Source of the DNA: Gerris lacustris
Taxonomy: Eukaryota; Arthropoda; Insecta; Hemiptera; Gerridae
DNA: 64,000 nucleotides
Assembly: GCA_951217055.1 (NCBI GenBank)
Contig: OX578276.1
Span: forward strand, 151,087,012 to 151,151,011
Direction: 5' to 3'
In this document: in pieces, positions 33,069-45,300 of the stretch
How positions within the stretch are numbered: the first letter of the stretch is position 1
How the letters are laid out: each line of letters opens with the position of its first letter
Program-made: the position numbers and the translations under genes
The notes under the pieces: model-generated
Told to the model about the DNA's origin: nothing
Databases searched by the model: none
What the model saw: only the letters and a program-made list of their open reading frames with translations

Positions 33069-34086
33069 AAGTAAGTTATATTAATATTATTTATTAATAC
33101 TTATACAGGGTGGTCCAAAAGTCTCCCCCCCCCCTCTTAACTTTTGAACGGGTTGAGATAAATTAATGAAATTTGGGGGATCTCTACCATGCAAAGGGAA
33201 GTTTGTTTTCATGCAATCGCCCACTAGGGGCAACCACCCACTTTGCCCCCAGGCTACCATACTTTAAAATTTTAACCTAGAATGTATATTTTTGATAGCA
33301 GATTAACCCAGATAAGACTGATTTATTTATTTTATATTTTTTTGGTTTCTGTAGTATTTATCAACAGTTTGGAGTGCTTTTAGAACATTTTTGCCCAAAT
33401 TTTAAATTGGTCATTATCAGTGACGTCATAATTGACCGTCCTCCTGGAAGGACGTCAGTCTTGACCAAATGGCCTTCCAGAAGGACGTCAGTTCTACAAA
33501 CCTTTCATAATTTATTTTTTAGGTTTAATAAATGGAGACAACATAAACCAAGTTATACATAATTATACCAAATTATTTAAAAAAATATATATTTATGAAA
33601 AAAAAAAAAAAATCATTATTGTTCATATTTTGTATTTATTTATTTATTTTTTCATTCAATTTTTTTTTTTTTTTTTTATATATATTATATATTTTGAAAA
33701 ATAATCATTTTTTGAGTAAAACTGGAATTTTTATAATGAAATTGAAAATAGACTATTTATAAAATTTAAAAAATATATACTTCTGTTTTTTCTTTTAAAA
33801 AATTATTTAAATTTTCTATTTCTTTCCTTCTTTTTTTATTATTCTTATTTTGTACGAAAATCTAGAAACAAGTAACATGGAGACAAAGATCACATTTTAT
33901 ACATCTAGTTGTTGTTTTTTACCACAATGACGACAACGAAATTGGATTTTTTTTTTCCTGTGTTAGAATCACCAACAGACCATTACTTGCATGTACTATA
34001 TACCTACTATAAATTTTGGCAATTTTGGAATGACAGCCCTTGATCTCAAAAATTCTTCTGTTAGATTCTAACAGAGAATTAACTGT

Positions 34087-34620
34087 TCAGTCGCTGAATC
34101 CTAAATGATATAATTTTCCAAGACCGTAATTGAACAGTTGCCAAGCGTTGTGTTCGGCCACATCTATCCAATAAGCAAGTGGAAAATACCACTTTTTCCT
34201 CTTATTGAAACTGTACAGAGAAATATTTTGATCTGCTCTATCTATGCCACCCTTATATTTATTATAATTTTTAATGAGATGAGGTTGTCCAACAGATATT
34301 ATTTTCTGTTTCTGTTGAGAGTAACGAGAAACTTGAAGTGGATTTACTGTATCATAGTTAGTGGCTAGAGTAACTGTGCAATTATCCAAGTGACTACAAT
34401 AATTTTATTTTATTATCACTGCAGTACTCAAAGTTTTCTCTTGAAGTACATTCAAGTCCAATAAAGTTCAGAGGGAACTCTTTACCAAGTCTATTTGATG
34501 TAATTGTCCCAGTAACACCTAAATTCCTGGTTCCTAAGTCACATAACAGCTCTAAAGATGTAAAAAGTTATCTATGAAAATTCTATAAAGGCAATTCAAC
34601 TAACTGATCTGCATAAGTCA
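34087..34620 (-). pseudogene. piggyBac transposase remnant, C-terminal part
   Basis: The block 34389-34087 includes SVGQPHLIKNYNKYKGGIDR then ADQNISLY, the conserved region with the last catalytic Asp, and WYFPLAYWIDVAEHNAWQLF. Further upstream on the same strand (34390-34620, shifted frames) one can read SLELLCDLGTRNLGVTGTI and TSNRLGKEFPLNF, the usual segment before the conserved W.DN motif. Frameshifts, stops and the hAT MITE insertion break it, so it is inactive. Confidence 0.85.
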
Positions 34621-34624
34621 TGAC

Positions 34625-34802
34625 CAGTGGCGTAGCTAGGGCATTGGGGCCCCCGCAAGAATTTTTAGGGGGGCCCTCGCCAAACAAAATTGACGAGCAA
34701 GAAATAAAAAAAAACCTCTTGCGTTTAAAACTGGGGGCCCCTCGTCGTTGATTTGGGGGCCCCCTCAATGCGGGCCCTTGTGGGCCCATAGTTACGCCAC
34801 TG
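34625..34802. mobile_element. hAT-type MITE, copy 2
   Basis: A 178-bp element with TIRs CAGTGGCGTAGCTA / TAGTTACGCCACTG and a perfect 8-bp target duplication GTCATGAC (34617-34624 and 34803-34810). The same family as 7628-7864, shorter internally. It sits inside the piggyBac transposase remnant. Confidence 0.92.
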
Positions 34803-36002
34803 GTCATGACAACTCCATAAAACAATAAAAGTAGTTCAAAATACTCCTATCGTATAAAAATATGTAAAACTGACAAATAAGTGAATCAATGGCATAGAAT
34901 AAAAAGATATGAACAAAATTAGGTATAGTCTTGGTCAGGACTGACGTCCTTCCAGGAGGATTCTTGGTAATTCCTGCGACTAAAAGTACAGAATACTATT
35001 ATAATTACAAATAAGGACTAAAATACTTTCTAAAGACTCAAATCAATAAAATGCATTCAATATTAGTAATAAAAAAAAATTATTTACCTACCCATCATCA
35101 CGGTAAAAATCACCATCACTCATTTTTAAAAAAGGTTTTTTTTAAAAAATTATATAAAATACATCCTTAGTAGCTAAATCGAAACTAACCATGTATTCTA
35201 ATAGAATAATACCTAAATAATAATTTAATAATAAAAAATAATATATAAACAATGGTTTAGAGGTCAAAAAGGGTCAAAGAACAGAAAAAAACACTTGTCC
35301 TTCTGGAAGTACATCAGTCTTATCTGGGTTAAGATTCTACGGCGAAAAATAAAAATATTTTACTTCAAACTTTTTTTTATATCTCTGTAGGGGGCAAAGG
35401 TATAAAAATGGTAAATTTCAGTGCCTGGGGGCAAAATGGTGGTTGCCCCTAATACACGAGTGGATGAATACACACTTCCCTTTACATGGTACAGATCCCC
35501 CCAAGTTTCATTACTTTATTTCTAACGGTTTAGATTTTACACCGATCTAAGTGTTATTTTTTTTACTATTTCGGAAGGGTTATTTTGCTATCTTTGCACC
35601 CCCTGTAGGGGGAAAAATATTGGAGATAGAAAAAATAGTTTCATGTAAAAGTTTATTATTTTTCACCGTAGAATCCAAATATGCTATCAAAAATATACAT
35701 TCCAATTTGAAATTTTGAAGTTGGGTGGCCTGGGGGCAAAGTGGGTGGTTGCCCCTAATGGGTGATAGCATAAAAACAAACTTCCCTTTGCATGGTAGAG
35801 ATCCCCCAAGTTTCATTAGTTTATCTTAAACCGTTCAAAAGTTAAGAGGGGGGGGGAGACTTTTGGACCACCCTGTATAATAATTAGGTGAGTTCATTCA
35901 CAGCAATAGTACTTAAATTGACATTTACACCAGTTGAAGGGTTTTTTAATTTTTGTTGGGAAGCCGGTCTAACATTTTGAAAAATTGACATATAAAATTA
36001 AT

Positions 36003-36200
36003 AGTACTATTACTACCTCTATTAAAGGTGAGTGTCCATCTGAGACTTTTTAGTCTCGAGACTCACTCTCTTGACTAGTCTCGGAGACTGGCTGAATCAC
36101 AAGTCGACAAGCTCTTCCCCTGTGTCTCGAGACTTAGTATCAGAGTTCGTATCAGTTTCGAATAACTGAGGCTAGTCTCCGAGACAAACCTCACTACATC
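36003..36200. repeat. Small palindrome-rich repeat
   Basis: A dense set of self-complementary words: AGTCTCGAGACT, AGTCTCGGAGACT, TGTCTCGAGACTTA and CTAGTCTCCGAGACA. Could be a Harbinger-like MITE, but clear ends and a target duplication were not found. Confidence 0.45.
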
Positions 36201-36590
36201 CCTTCAACTAATACATTTAATATTGTTTTCTTCTTTTAGCGAAATTTCAAAGAAAACCTATTGCAATGGCTTAAAAATTTTTGTAATGCGAATTTTTAAA
36301 AAATTTCTTCATTGAAATCCGTTTTAGATCGATTCTTAATCGATTCTTTCTTGATTTCATTCCTGAAATTTAGAAATTTTTTATATTATGTATGTACGTA
36401 TGTATGTATGTGTCACTCCAGACGATATCTCACGCTAGGATGCACTTAAAAAATCCAAACAAATTTTAAAATGTCAATAATATCAAAAGAGAGGATGAGT
36501 TCGTTTGCCAAAATTTTTGAATTTCATTTAGGGGTAACATTTTTACCATTTAGGGTCAAATATAGTATAAAAACGTGTTTTTCCATTTTA
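36201..36590. other. Spacer, nothing recognised
   Basis: Contains GTATGTACGTATGTATGTAT and otherwise no recognisable structure. Confidence 0.35.
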
Positions 36591-36596
36591 CCCCCC

Positions 36597-36735
36597 TCCT
36601 ACATGGAAATATGACAAACGTGTACATAGCAACAATTACTGTACTTTTAAAGAGCTATCCAACTACATGCATCTTGAAGGTTAAATATTATTTTGACTTT
36701 TGTACCCTGATGTGTTTTGGTACACGGGGGACCAA
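36597..36735 (-). repeat. Dispersed repeat, family F copy 2
   Basis: Shares AATATGACAAACGTGTACAT, AAAGAGCTATCCAACTACAT and TTTTGACTTTTGTACCC with 95-235. Class unknown. Confidence 0.5.
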
Positions 36736-36880
36736 TTTTTTTTTCACTCATCCAAATTCTAATTTAAAATTTTCCTATATTATCATTAACCAATAATACG
36801 CAGATTTTTTTTTGAAAATTTGCTCATTAAGTCATGGTGCATGACTGAACTTTTTTAATCTAATTTAATTCTCTTTAAAG

Positions 36881-37195
36881 TTGAAGGACGACAGGGATAT
36901 AATGTGTGATCTGTGTGGCTTAGGAGAAAAAGAAAGTATAGAACATTTTCAAGCATTTTGCCCGGCGTTGAAAAAGTACAGAGGGCAATTCCTATTGAAG
37001 CCAATTTTAACTACAACCGAAATCAAAAGCCTTATCAATGGACTTGACTGGTCAAATTTCTCAAAATATATTTATGCTGCGTATAAATTTAGAGATAATT
37101 ACAAATAGTACAGTAACTAGAACTTTTATTTTTATTAATGTTAATTAAGAAACAACTATCATGTGAGAATTTAACACTCAAATAAAGGAAAAAAA
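36881..37195 (+). pseudogene. LINE ORF2 C-terminus with zinc-knuckle
   Basis: The 75-codon frame 36881-37108 contains CDLCGLGEKESIEHFQAFCP, the CxxC...H...C finger found at the C-terminus of several LINE ORF2 proteins, then a helical end to the stop. It is followed by about 90 bp with AATAAAGGAAAAAA near 37180 as a possible 3' end. Related to the fragment at 41169-42158. Severely 5'-truncated. Confidence 0.75.
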
Positions 37196-37204
37196 TAAAC
37201 AAAT

Positions 37205-37412
37205 AAGTACATTATATAGTATGTTTGTACACATGGTTTGTATTGTATATGTATGTATACATATGTATATGTATATATGTATGTATGTATGTATGTGTGT
37301 GTGTATTTATGTATATATATATATATATAAATATGTAGGTATGTATGTGTGGATGTATATGGGATATGTATATTTATATGTAGTATTTATGTATATGTGT
37401 GTGTGTGTATAA
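37205..37412. repeat. TATG/TG-type microsatellite
   Basis: Imperfect GTATGTATGTAT, TATATATATA and GTGTGTGTGT runs. The 63-codon frame across it is an artefact of the repeat. Confidence 0.85.
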
Positions 37413-37540
37413 GAATTAGTACAAAAAAATGAAATAGATAAGATGTAAAAATCTTTGATTATATTATAGAGGTCTTTTTAAGAGTTAAATTTTTTATAGG
37501 TAAATAAACACACCAATAATTATATTTAGTTATATTATTA

Positions 37541-37735
37541 TCTATATTTGCATGTTATTATTAGTTCATATTATCTATACGATGTTACTAGCAAAGCTGT
37601 TAAACTTTGTAACAACTCCCAGTTCACGGCCAAGGCCAAGCTGTGCTATGTTTATTTAATAATTTTCTAATGTAAATTAAATATGTATTTATTCAATAAA
37701 CATTTACTCTAATCTAATCTAATTTTAATTCTCTT
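37541..37735 (+). repeat. LINE 3' end with TCTAA tail
   Basis: Contains TTTGTAACAACTCCCAGTTC, then AATAAACATTTACTCTAATC and about three TCTAA units, the style of a LINE 3' UTR with short tandem tail. No coding part remains. Confidence 0.45.
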
Positions 37736-39000
37736 TATTCCTATATTCTTAACAACATTTGAAGAATTGGCGAGTTTCTCTTGATCGAGCTTTATGAAGC
37801 GAATTATTTTATGAAATGTTTAGCAAAGTAAATAACATAAAAAGGGTTAAAAGATAAATAAAATTGATATGCGAAATAGGTATTGTTATCTGCTATGTAA
37901 ATCATCTAGAAATAAAGTATTATAACTACAGCTGACAGAAGAATATAATATAATATATTTATTTCTTACTAACGGAGTATACTTAGCATGTAATTTTTTT
38001 ATATATTTTAATAATTTATTAGAGCTAAATACAATATAATTTAAATGTATTTAAAAAATATAGGTAGATAATAGTAAATTTACAACTAAATTATTTTTTC
38101 CACAAAGAGATAAAACTAAAGTTTTGTCTGTACAGTGTACATTGACCAGATTTTAAAAATTTTTGGATATTTTTTCATTTCAATCATTACGATAATTAAA
38201 GCCTTCAATCATTACGATAAAGTAAAGTATACATCAGTCGCCACCGATCCTACTTCATTGGCGCAAACGAAATAGATTTTTACGCATTGGCGTGGACCAA
38301 CATGTTGCGCATGTTGTAGGTTAGGCTTTATCGAAAATTATTGGGTAAAACATGACTTAAAAACATTTTTGAGAAAATATAATGGTTGTGCATGAAGTCC
38401 CATGTAAAAAGGGTTTCCTTGGAATTTTGAACATGAAATGATCTACTTTTTAATACCTTTCATAAAAAAAAAAAAAAAAAACAAAAAAAACAATCGATTA
38501 GTTGCTTCGTTTACCAATAAACTTTTATTATCGTAATGTGTATGTATTGTTATAAACAAGTAAGGCGCGCTTCACGTAAGAAAGTGGGGCGATAATCACC
38601 GGTTTCTGTACATTAAACTTAAAATTATTAAGTGTAATATTATTACACTAATTTTAATACTAATAAAATATGTTTATTTTAGCTATAACATTATTACAGT
38701 TAAAGAAAACAAGATCAAGAATAAAAAACAACTAAAAACATAAAGAGCATGACCTTTCGGTCGTCTGCTGGAGTAGCGGCTGTTACTATTATTTACTTGT
38801 TTATAATTTCTATAATTTTATACACTAGTGATGCGGTGCATAAAGAACTCGAAATAAAGAACGTAGAATGGTGCTTTTATATCATCCATACTATGTTCTC
38901 AATAATGAGATCAGGATAATATTTCAGTAAAACCAGATATTCTTATTTAACCTGAAAAGATCATTAAAATGATTTTGTCTATTATCTTTATTTAATAATA
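37736..39000. other. AT-rich spacer, nothing recognised
   Basis: No gene or defined repeat. One A-run near 38466-38485. Confidence 0.45.
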
Positions 39001-39004
39001 TTAA

Positions 39005-39550
39005 CGCAGGCTCGCTGCGCTCGCCTCTTCATTCAGCACTTCTAGTAAATATGTATTAAATAAAGTTATAGCAGGCTCGCTGCGCTCGCCTGTTGATTTA
39101 GCGTTTGTAGTAAATAATGTATTAAATAAAGTTATTGTAGGCTCGCTACGCTCGCCTGTTTGATTTAGCGTTTGTAGTAAGTATTTATTAAATAAAGTTA
39201 TTGCAGGCTCGCTACCCTCGCCTGTTTACACAGTAAATATAGTAATTATTTTATAAAATATAGAAGGCTCGCTACGCTCGCCTGTTTATACAGTTGATAT
39301 AGTAATTATTGAATCAAATAAATTAAAGAAGGCATGCTATGCTCGCCTGTTTATACAGTAAATATAGTAATTATTTAATCAAATTAAAGAAGGCTCACTA
39401 CGCTCGCCTGTTTGATTCAGAATTTGAAGTAAATATTTCTTAAATAAAGTTATTATAGGCTCGCAACGCTCGCTTTTTTATACAGTAAATATACTAATTA
39501 TTTAATCAAATAAATTAAAGAGGGCTCGCTATGCTCGCCTGTTTATACAG
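39005..39550. repeat. Tandem array of about nine GGCTCGCT units
   Basis: About nine units of 60-75 bp, each starting with GGCTCGCTACGCTCGCCTG or a variant, followed by an AT-rich spacer with GTAAATAnnnTATTAAATAAA. Each GC-rich block is an imperfect palindrome set in AT-rich DNA. Confidence 0.88.
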
Positions 39551-39734
39551 TAAATATATTAGAGGTATTCAGAGAGGAAAATATGAATAGGTATTGCGAG
39601 CCTGCAATACCTCTGTTAAACAACGTTTAACTAAATTTCCTGTTTAAACTGCTTAGTATGCAATAATTATACTAAATAATAATTATCTACAATTGGTTGA
39701 AAATATATAGAGCGAAATTTGAATAGTTATTTAC

Positions 39735-40490
39735 TCTTTTCTTACTTCTAAACCCTTTAAAACGATGTATAAAATGCCATACTGACGAAATCGTTTTGTC
39801 ATTCGCCTTATTGACTACCAACTTGAAAATATAAATTATGAAATTTGGAAAGTTATTGACTCTTTTCCTAATTTATAGACCTTTAGATTAATGTATTACA
39901 TGCCAAGCAGATTAATTTTTTTTAATAGTCCGCCATATTGAAAATATGATGTGTGACATTTTTAATACTTAGATATTCCTTTCCTAAACTTCCTTTAAGG
40001 TTTATGTAATGACCTTTAAATTTATGTATAACATGTCATACTGACTAAAAACTTTTTGTTTTGTCGTCCGCCATATTGGCCGCCATCTTGAAAGTGTGAA
40101 GTGTTAAATTTTATCAGTTAAATATTATTTTCCTCCTTTTAAAGGCCTTTAAAACTATGTATAACACATTAAGCTGACTTAAACTTTTTTTTTAGTCGTC
40201 CGCCATATTGGCAGCCATCTTGAAAATATTAACTGTGATATTTTATTAGTTACATTTTCTTTTCCTTCTCTTAAAGACCTTTAAAACGATGTATAATACA
40301 TTATGCTGACTAAAACTTTTTATTATAATCGTCCGCCATATTGGCCGCCATCTTGAAAATATGAAGTGTGAAATTTGATTAGTTACATATTCTTTTCCTT
40401 CTCTTAAAGACCTTCAAAACGATATATAACACATTATGCTGGCTTTAAACTTTTTTTTTAGTCGTTCGCCATATTGGCCGCCATCTTAGA
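39735..40490. repeat. Tandem array with period about 132 bp, GCCGCCATCTTG units
   Basis: About six units. The last four carry GCCATATTGGCCGCCATCTT or a close variant at 40068, 40201, 40333 and 40466 (approximate starts), giving a spacing of 132-133 bp. Each unit also has a TTTAAAACGATGTATAACAC-type block. The first units are more diverged. No reading frame spans the array. Confidence 0.85.
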
Positions 40491-40499
40491 AATGTTTAG

Positions 40500-41165
40500 T
40501 GAGGAATTTTCAAAAACTATACAGTTCTCAAAAATGCTGAGATGCATCTACGTGCCAAATTTCGCTGAAATTGATCAATTTTTACTCCAGTTATCACAGT
40601 TACTCAGTGTTTGTTTGTTTGTTGTTAGACAAACAAACAAACAAACTTTTCAAATCCCAAGTCTCTGAAATGAAGAACTCACTACGCTCGTTCAATAAGT
40701 TCACACACTTACAATACACACCAACTTTTTTTTTTTCATTTTTTTCATACATATACTTAATTCCTAGTAATTAAATCTATAACATGAATTAAATAATATA
40801 AATAAGTACACATTTCAATCAATATACTTCACGCATGGACACTAACAAACATGCACATCTCCCACCCGATAATTATTAGCTAATTAATCTATTAATTTTA
40901 ACAATCTACTAAACATTGTAAGTGAAATATATAACAATACATAATAACACGATAACATGAAAATAACAAAATTTTAACTAAAGAATATCTGCAAAATCAG
41001 TACATACCTAAAAATACTAAACGTTATTATTACCCTATAACAAAGTTTCAAATAAATAAATAAATAAAAATAAAATAAAAGATAAAAATACATAAAAAAA
41101 TAACAATATAAATCTGCCTAAGATAATAAATTATTGTTTTAATTTTTATTTTATTTTTCTTTTTA
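40500..41165. other. AT-rich spacer
   Basis: 40610-40650 has a GTTTGTTTGTTTGTTG / AAACAAACAAACAAAC foldback resembling the end of repeat D. The rest shows nothing. Confidence 0.4.
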
Positions 41166-41168
41166 AAT

Positions 41169-42158
41169 TTATGATTTCTTAATTTCACAGGCCTCCTTGA
41201 TATACTTGTATAAGCCTATAAGGTTTTGTCCATTAAGCAAGGCGAATAATTCCTGAGTTTCTAACACGTAAACTCCAAATATTTCGAAACGCAGTGAGCT
41301 GTACATGGGACAGACATTGATAAAATGGAACGTATCTTCCTCTACCTTATAATTACACATATTACATATTCTATCCGGCTCCTCATTCCATGGTTTGCAA
41401 TTTAGATCCAGACTTTCAGTTCTAGCTTTCAGTATAGTGCTTATAAATTTGATGATTTTGTCTTGTAAATAATCCCTAGCTTCGCTGTCGTAATTCAAAT
41501 ATTTGTATACTTTTCTAGAGGATTTTCGCGCCAGTACCTGGTTTTCTTCCAAAGTTTTCTGCGAAATTTTAGTTGTTAACTGGGTTAAATGAGTTTTCCA
41601 TGTGTTAGGCTGCTCTGTACTAAGGTTGATTCCTATTCCATACAATGCCATTAAATTTTACCATTCTAGAAACCATGAAATTCGCTCCGATATAATTCTT
41701 TCAGCCATGTGTTTTGGCAATCTAGTATCAGGTAACTGTAAGCATCAAAGTATATATTTAAAATCCAGTGTAAATGTGTATATGAAAACCGGTTTTAAAT
41801 CAGTTTCGAGGCATAAGGCATAATTAGGGATATTCTCTGGTAATAGTAAGATTTTCTTAAAAAACATTCTTTGTACTTTTTCCACCTCATCAAACTGCTT
41901 ATATCCCCAAATTTGTGCCCCGTAACATAATACCGATCGAGTCACAGTATGGAAAACTAAAACTTTTTTAGAAAACGGAATGTGATCGTTGTTTAGAATA
42001 TTTTTCCATGACATATTGTAGCTGAGTTTGGCAAGTGAACTTCTATCAGCCAAGTGTTTACTAAGGGAGAGCTTTGAAGTGAAAACCACCCCTAGATATT
42101 TGTATTCATTTACCACTTCAAGTGTATTGTAGCACAATTTTGCCCTATTTTAAACCAT
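41169..42158 (-). pseudogene. LINE ORF2 C-terminal fragment with zinc-knuckle
   Basis: One reading frame from about 42137 to 41169 with two in-frame stops (TGA near 41743, TAA near 41660). It holds the RT thumb EVVNEYKYLGVVFTSKL, the LCYGAQIWGYKQFDEVEKVQ block after the thumb, MALYGIGINLST and the C-terminal finger CNMCNYKVEEDTFHFINVCP. The same protein family as 36881-37108. The LTR retrotransposon inserted exactly at its upstream border (42158/46267). Confidence 0.82.
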
Positions 42159-42295
42159 TGTAAAACTACGTAATTGTATAAATATTGGAAGAGTTATTAT
42201 AGAACAAAAATTGAATTATTATATTCTTATTTGACAGGATTGAAAACATGAATTATTTACAAATTTCAAAAAGTTGATAAACAAAACTTGCTACA
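42159..42295 (-). repeat. 3' LTR
   Basis: On the element's strand it begins TGTAGCAAGTTTTG and ends GTAGTTTTACA, with TG...CA termini. It differs from the 5' LTR at two of 137 positions. Confidence 0.95.
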
Positions 42296-42308
42296 TCACT
42301 CCCCCTCC
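42296..42308 (-). promoter_or_regulatory. Polypurine tract
   Basis: GGAGGGGGAGTGA directly abuts the 3' LTR. The pol stop codon is the last three bases of this tract, so coding sequence runs right up to the LTR. It would prime plus-strand DNA synthesis. Confidence 0.85.
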
Positions 42309-45300
42309 AGCGGCAGTGCTACCTCTGATACACCGTAGGCCGGCTTCAGTCTGTCTATTGATACGTTGATAGCTTTGCCCTTAATGCATATTTTGAAAAA
42401 TTTCTCCTCTCGTCCTAACACCTCGTAGGCTCCTTGATATGGAGCTTCGAGAGAACCATGTGGAGCATCTCTCCTTAAGAATACGTGGCTGCAGGATTTT
42501 AGGTTGTGGCTTACGAATATCTTTGGATTTCTTTTGTGTGTCGCTCTTGCAGGCTGCATGTCCCTCATGGTTTCTCTAAGGTTGTGGAGAAACATTGAAG
42601 CATCGACTGGGGAATTGCTGTTGTGGAAATAGTCTGCAGGCAACCTCAATGGAGCACCATAAACAAACTCTGCTGGTGATGCAGATACATCGTCACGCAC
42701 CGCTGACCTGAGACCCAGGAGAACCGTAGGCAACACTTCAACCCACCGTTCCGTTGCTTGTGCTCTTATGGAAGCTTTTAGACATCTATGCCAACGTTCG
42801 ACGAGCCCATTTGCTTGGGGATGATATGCGGTAGTTCTTGCGTGCCTGGCTCCTATGAGCTGTGCTAAGCTGTTAAAAAGCTCTGATTCAAATTGGCGGC
42901 CCTGGTCCGTTGTAATCTGCACGGGAGAGCCAAACCTACTTATCCAACAGGAATAAAAAGCACTGGCTATTGTTTCTGCTTTGATGTCTTCCACTGGGAT
43001 AGCCTCCGGCCACCTTGTAAACCTATCAATGATCGTTAAACAATACCTGTATCCCTTGGAGTATGGCAACGGTCCCACTATGTCCATATGAATATATGCA
43101 AACCGTTCGTCGGGTACTGGGAAATCGGCAATTTTACTTTTGGTATGCCTACTTACTTTGGCCCTTTGACAAGCACATCAGTCTCTAGCCCACTGTTGAC
43201 AGTCTTTCCTAATTCCGGGCCAAGCAAAACGTTTCCTTATCTGCATAGCTGAAGCTTTTGGGCCAGGATGGGACAGAGAGTGTATAGCATCAAAAACTAT
43301 TTTTCTGAACTGTTTTGGTATGTATGGCCGTGGCTGTGAACTTTTTACATCGCAGATGATTTGCTTTTGACAATTTGGCAGGGTGGTAGCTTTGAGATGT
43401 AATGAGGTTTCGGATGTTAACAGCGATTTAAGTTCCTGATCTGAAGTCTGAGCTGTGGCTACGTCCTCGTAATTAATTATTTGGGGTACCGCTATCGTCT
43501 CTATACGTGATAGTGCATCAGCGACCGTATTGTCCTTGCCCGAAATATGGCGAATATCGCTGGTAAACTGAGCTATGTAGTCTAGTTGCCGAGCTTGCCT
43601 AGGGGAAGCTCTATCTGCTTTTTGATTAAACGCAAACGATAACGGCTTATGATCTGAAAAAATTGTAAATTGTCTGCCCTCTACCATATGCCTGAAGTGC
43701 TTTATCGCAGAAAACACTGCGAGCAGCTCCCTATCATATGCACTATATCGTTTTTCCGTGTCGCTAAGCCTCCTTGAAAAAAATCCGAGGGGTTGAGCTG
43801 TACCACTTACTTCCTGTTGCAGCGCAGCTCCTAAGGCTACATCGGAGGCATCTACTAGTAGTAAAAGTTTGGCATCTGATTTTGGATGCGCTAACAACGT
43901 TTTGGTTGCTAATGCGTTTTTGCATCTCTCAAACGCTGCGCTAGTCTCTTCGGTCCATTCTATTTTTCTGCGGTCCCGTTTTTTGCTCCCCTTTAGATAT
44001 TTCAATAATGGTACTTGTAATTTTGCAATATTATGTAAAAATCGCCTGTAAAAGTTAAGCATTGCGAGAAAACGTCTCAGTTCCTCGACCGTTACAGGCT
44101 TTTTAAATTTAGTTATTGATTCTACCTTGTCAGGCAATGGCTCGATGCCGTCTTTCGAGAGTAAGTGGCCTAGAAACTTTACCTTATCCTTACCAAAAAT
44201 ACTTTTTTCATGGTTAATCACCATTCCATATTTCCTAAATCGCTCGAACAAACGCTCTAGGTGCCTAAGATGTTCTCCTTCGTCTTCTGATGCAACTAAT
44301 ACATCATCTAGGTATGCAAAACAAAAGTCCAACCCTCTGGTAATTTCGTGTATAAAACGCTGGAACGTTTGAGCAGCGTTACAAAGACCGAAGCTCATAT
44401 ATGGGAACTCGAATAATCCGAAGGGGGTTGTGATAGCGGTTTTTGCTACATCTTCCTCTGCCATCGGTATTTGATGATATGCTTTCACCGGGTCTATGGT
44501 CGAGAACACCTTTTTCCCCTCTAATAACTGAGCAAAGTCCTGTATATGGGGTAGTGGATATTTATCTGGAGTAGTTATCGCATTAAGTCGCCTGTAGTCA
44601 CCACAGGGACGCCACTCTCCATTCTTTTTTGGAACCATGTGGAGAGGGCTAGCCCAATCACTACTAGATGGCCTGCAAATCCCATTTTTTAACATTAAGT
44701 CGAACTCTTGTTTAGCGACCCTAAATTTTGCTGGATCTAATCTGCGGGGTTTGTCAAATACCGGTGGTCCTTTGGTAACTATATGGTGTCTTACTGAGTG
44801 TTTAATAGAACCTGGGACCAATGGCCGTGTGGTTGTCAAGTCTTTATACTTTGACAAGAGATTTAAGTATGGCGATTTTGATGGTACTACTTCAGTGGTA
44901 TTTGGTAAATTCACAGCTTTTATGTCAACTATCTGCCTTTCTTTTGCCTTGATTAACCTAGAATGGAAAAGGTCTACTGATAATTGAAAATGTTTTAGAA
45001 AATCTGCCCCTAAAATTGGCTTGGAGACATCGGCTATTATTAAAGACCACGGGAGATCGCGGCCTAAACCAAGGTCTAGTACCATCTTACGCGTTCCATA
45101 AGTATTAATTTTGCTGCCATTCGCGGCGTACATCCGAAATCTACTGGGGCTATTGACAGCCGTGTTAAGTAAAGATTTTGGTATTACCGACTTGTCCGCC
45201 CCGGTGTCAACCAGGAAATTAAGTCCGGAGTTTTTATCGCGAACGAAAAGGCGACTTTTAGTATTCTTGCCGGTGTCGCTTGCCGTCCCTAGCGACGGGC

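Larger units (their letters stand above)
33307..35328 (-). mobile_element. piggyBac element with intact ends
   Basis: A 2022-bp element with TTAA on both sides (33303-33306 and 35329-35332) and matching ends CCCAGATAAGACTGAT / ATCAGTCTTATCTGGG. Subterminal words built from GACGTCAGTC and CCTTCCAGAAGGACGTCAG recur at 33448-33491 and, inverted, near 34930-34970. Transposase remnants are on the minus strand. A hAT MITE interrupts the transposase at 34625-34802. Confidence 0.9.
33106..35875. mobile_element. Foldback element (GGTCCAAAAGTC family), split by piggyBac
   Basis: Ends CAGGGTGGTCCAAAAGTC and its reverse complement, flanked by TA (33104-33105 and 35876-35877). The GGGGCAACCACCCACTTTGC block occurs near the left end, with inverted copies to the right. 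Interrupted at TTAA by a piggyBac element (33307-35328). Without it the element would be about 740 bp. Confidence 0.8.
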
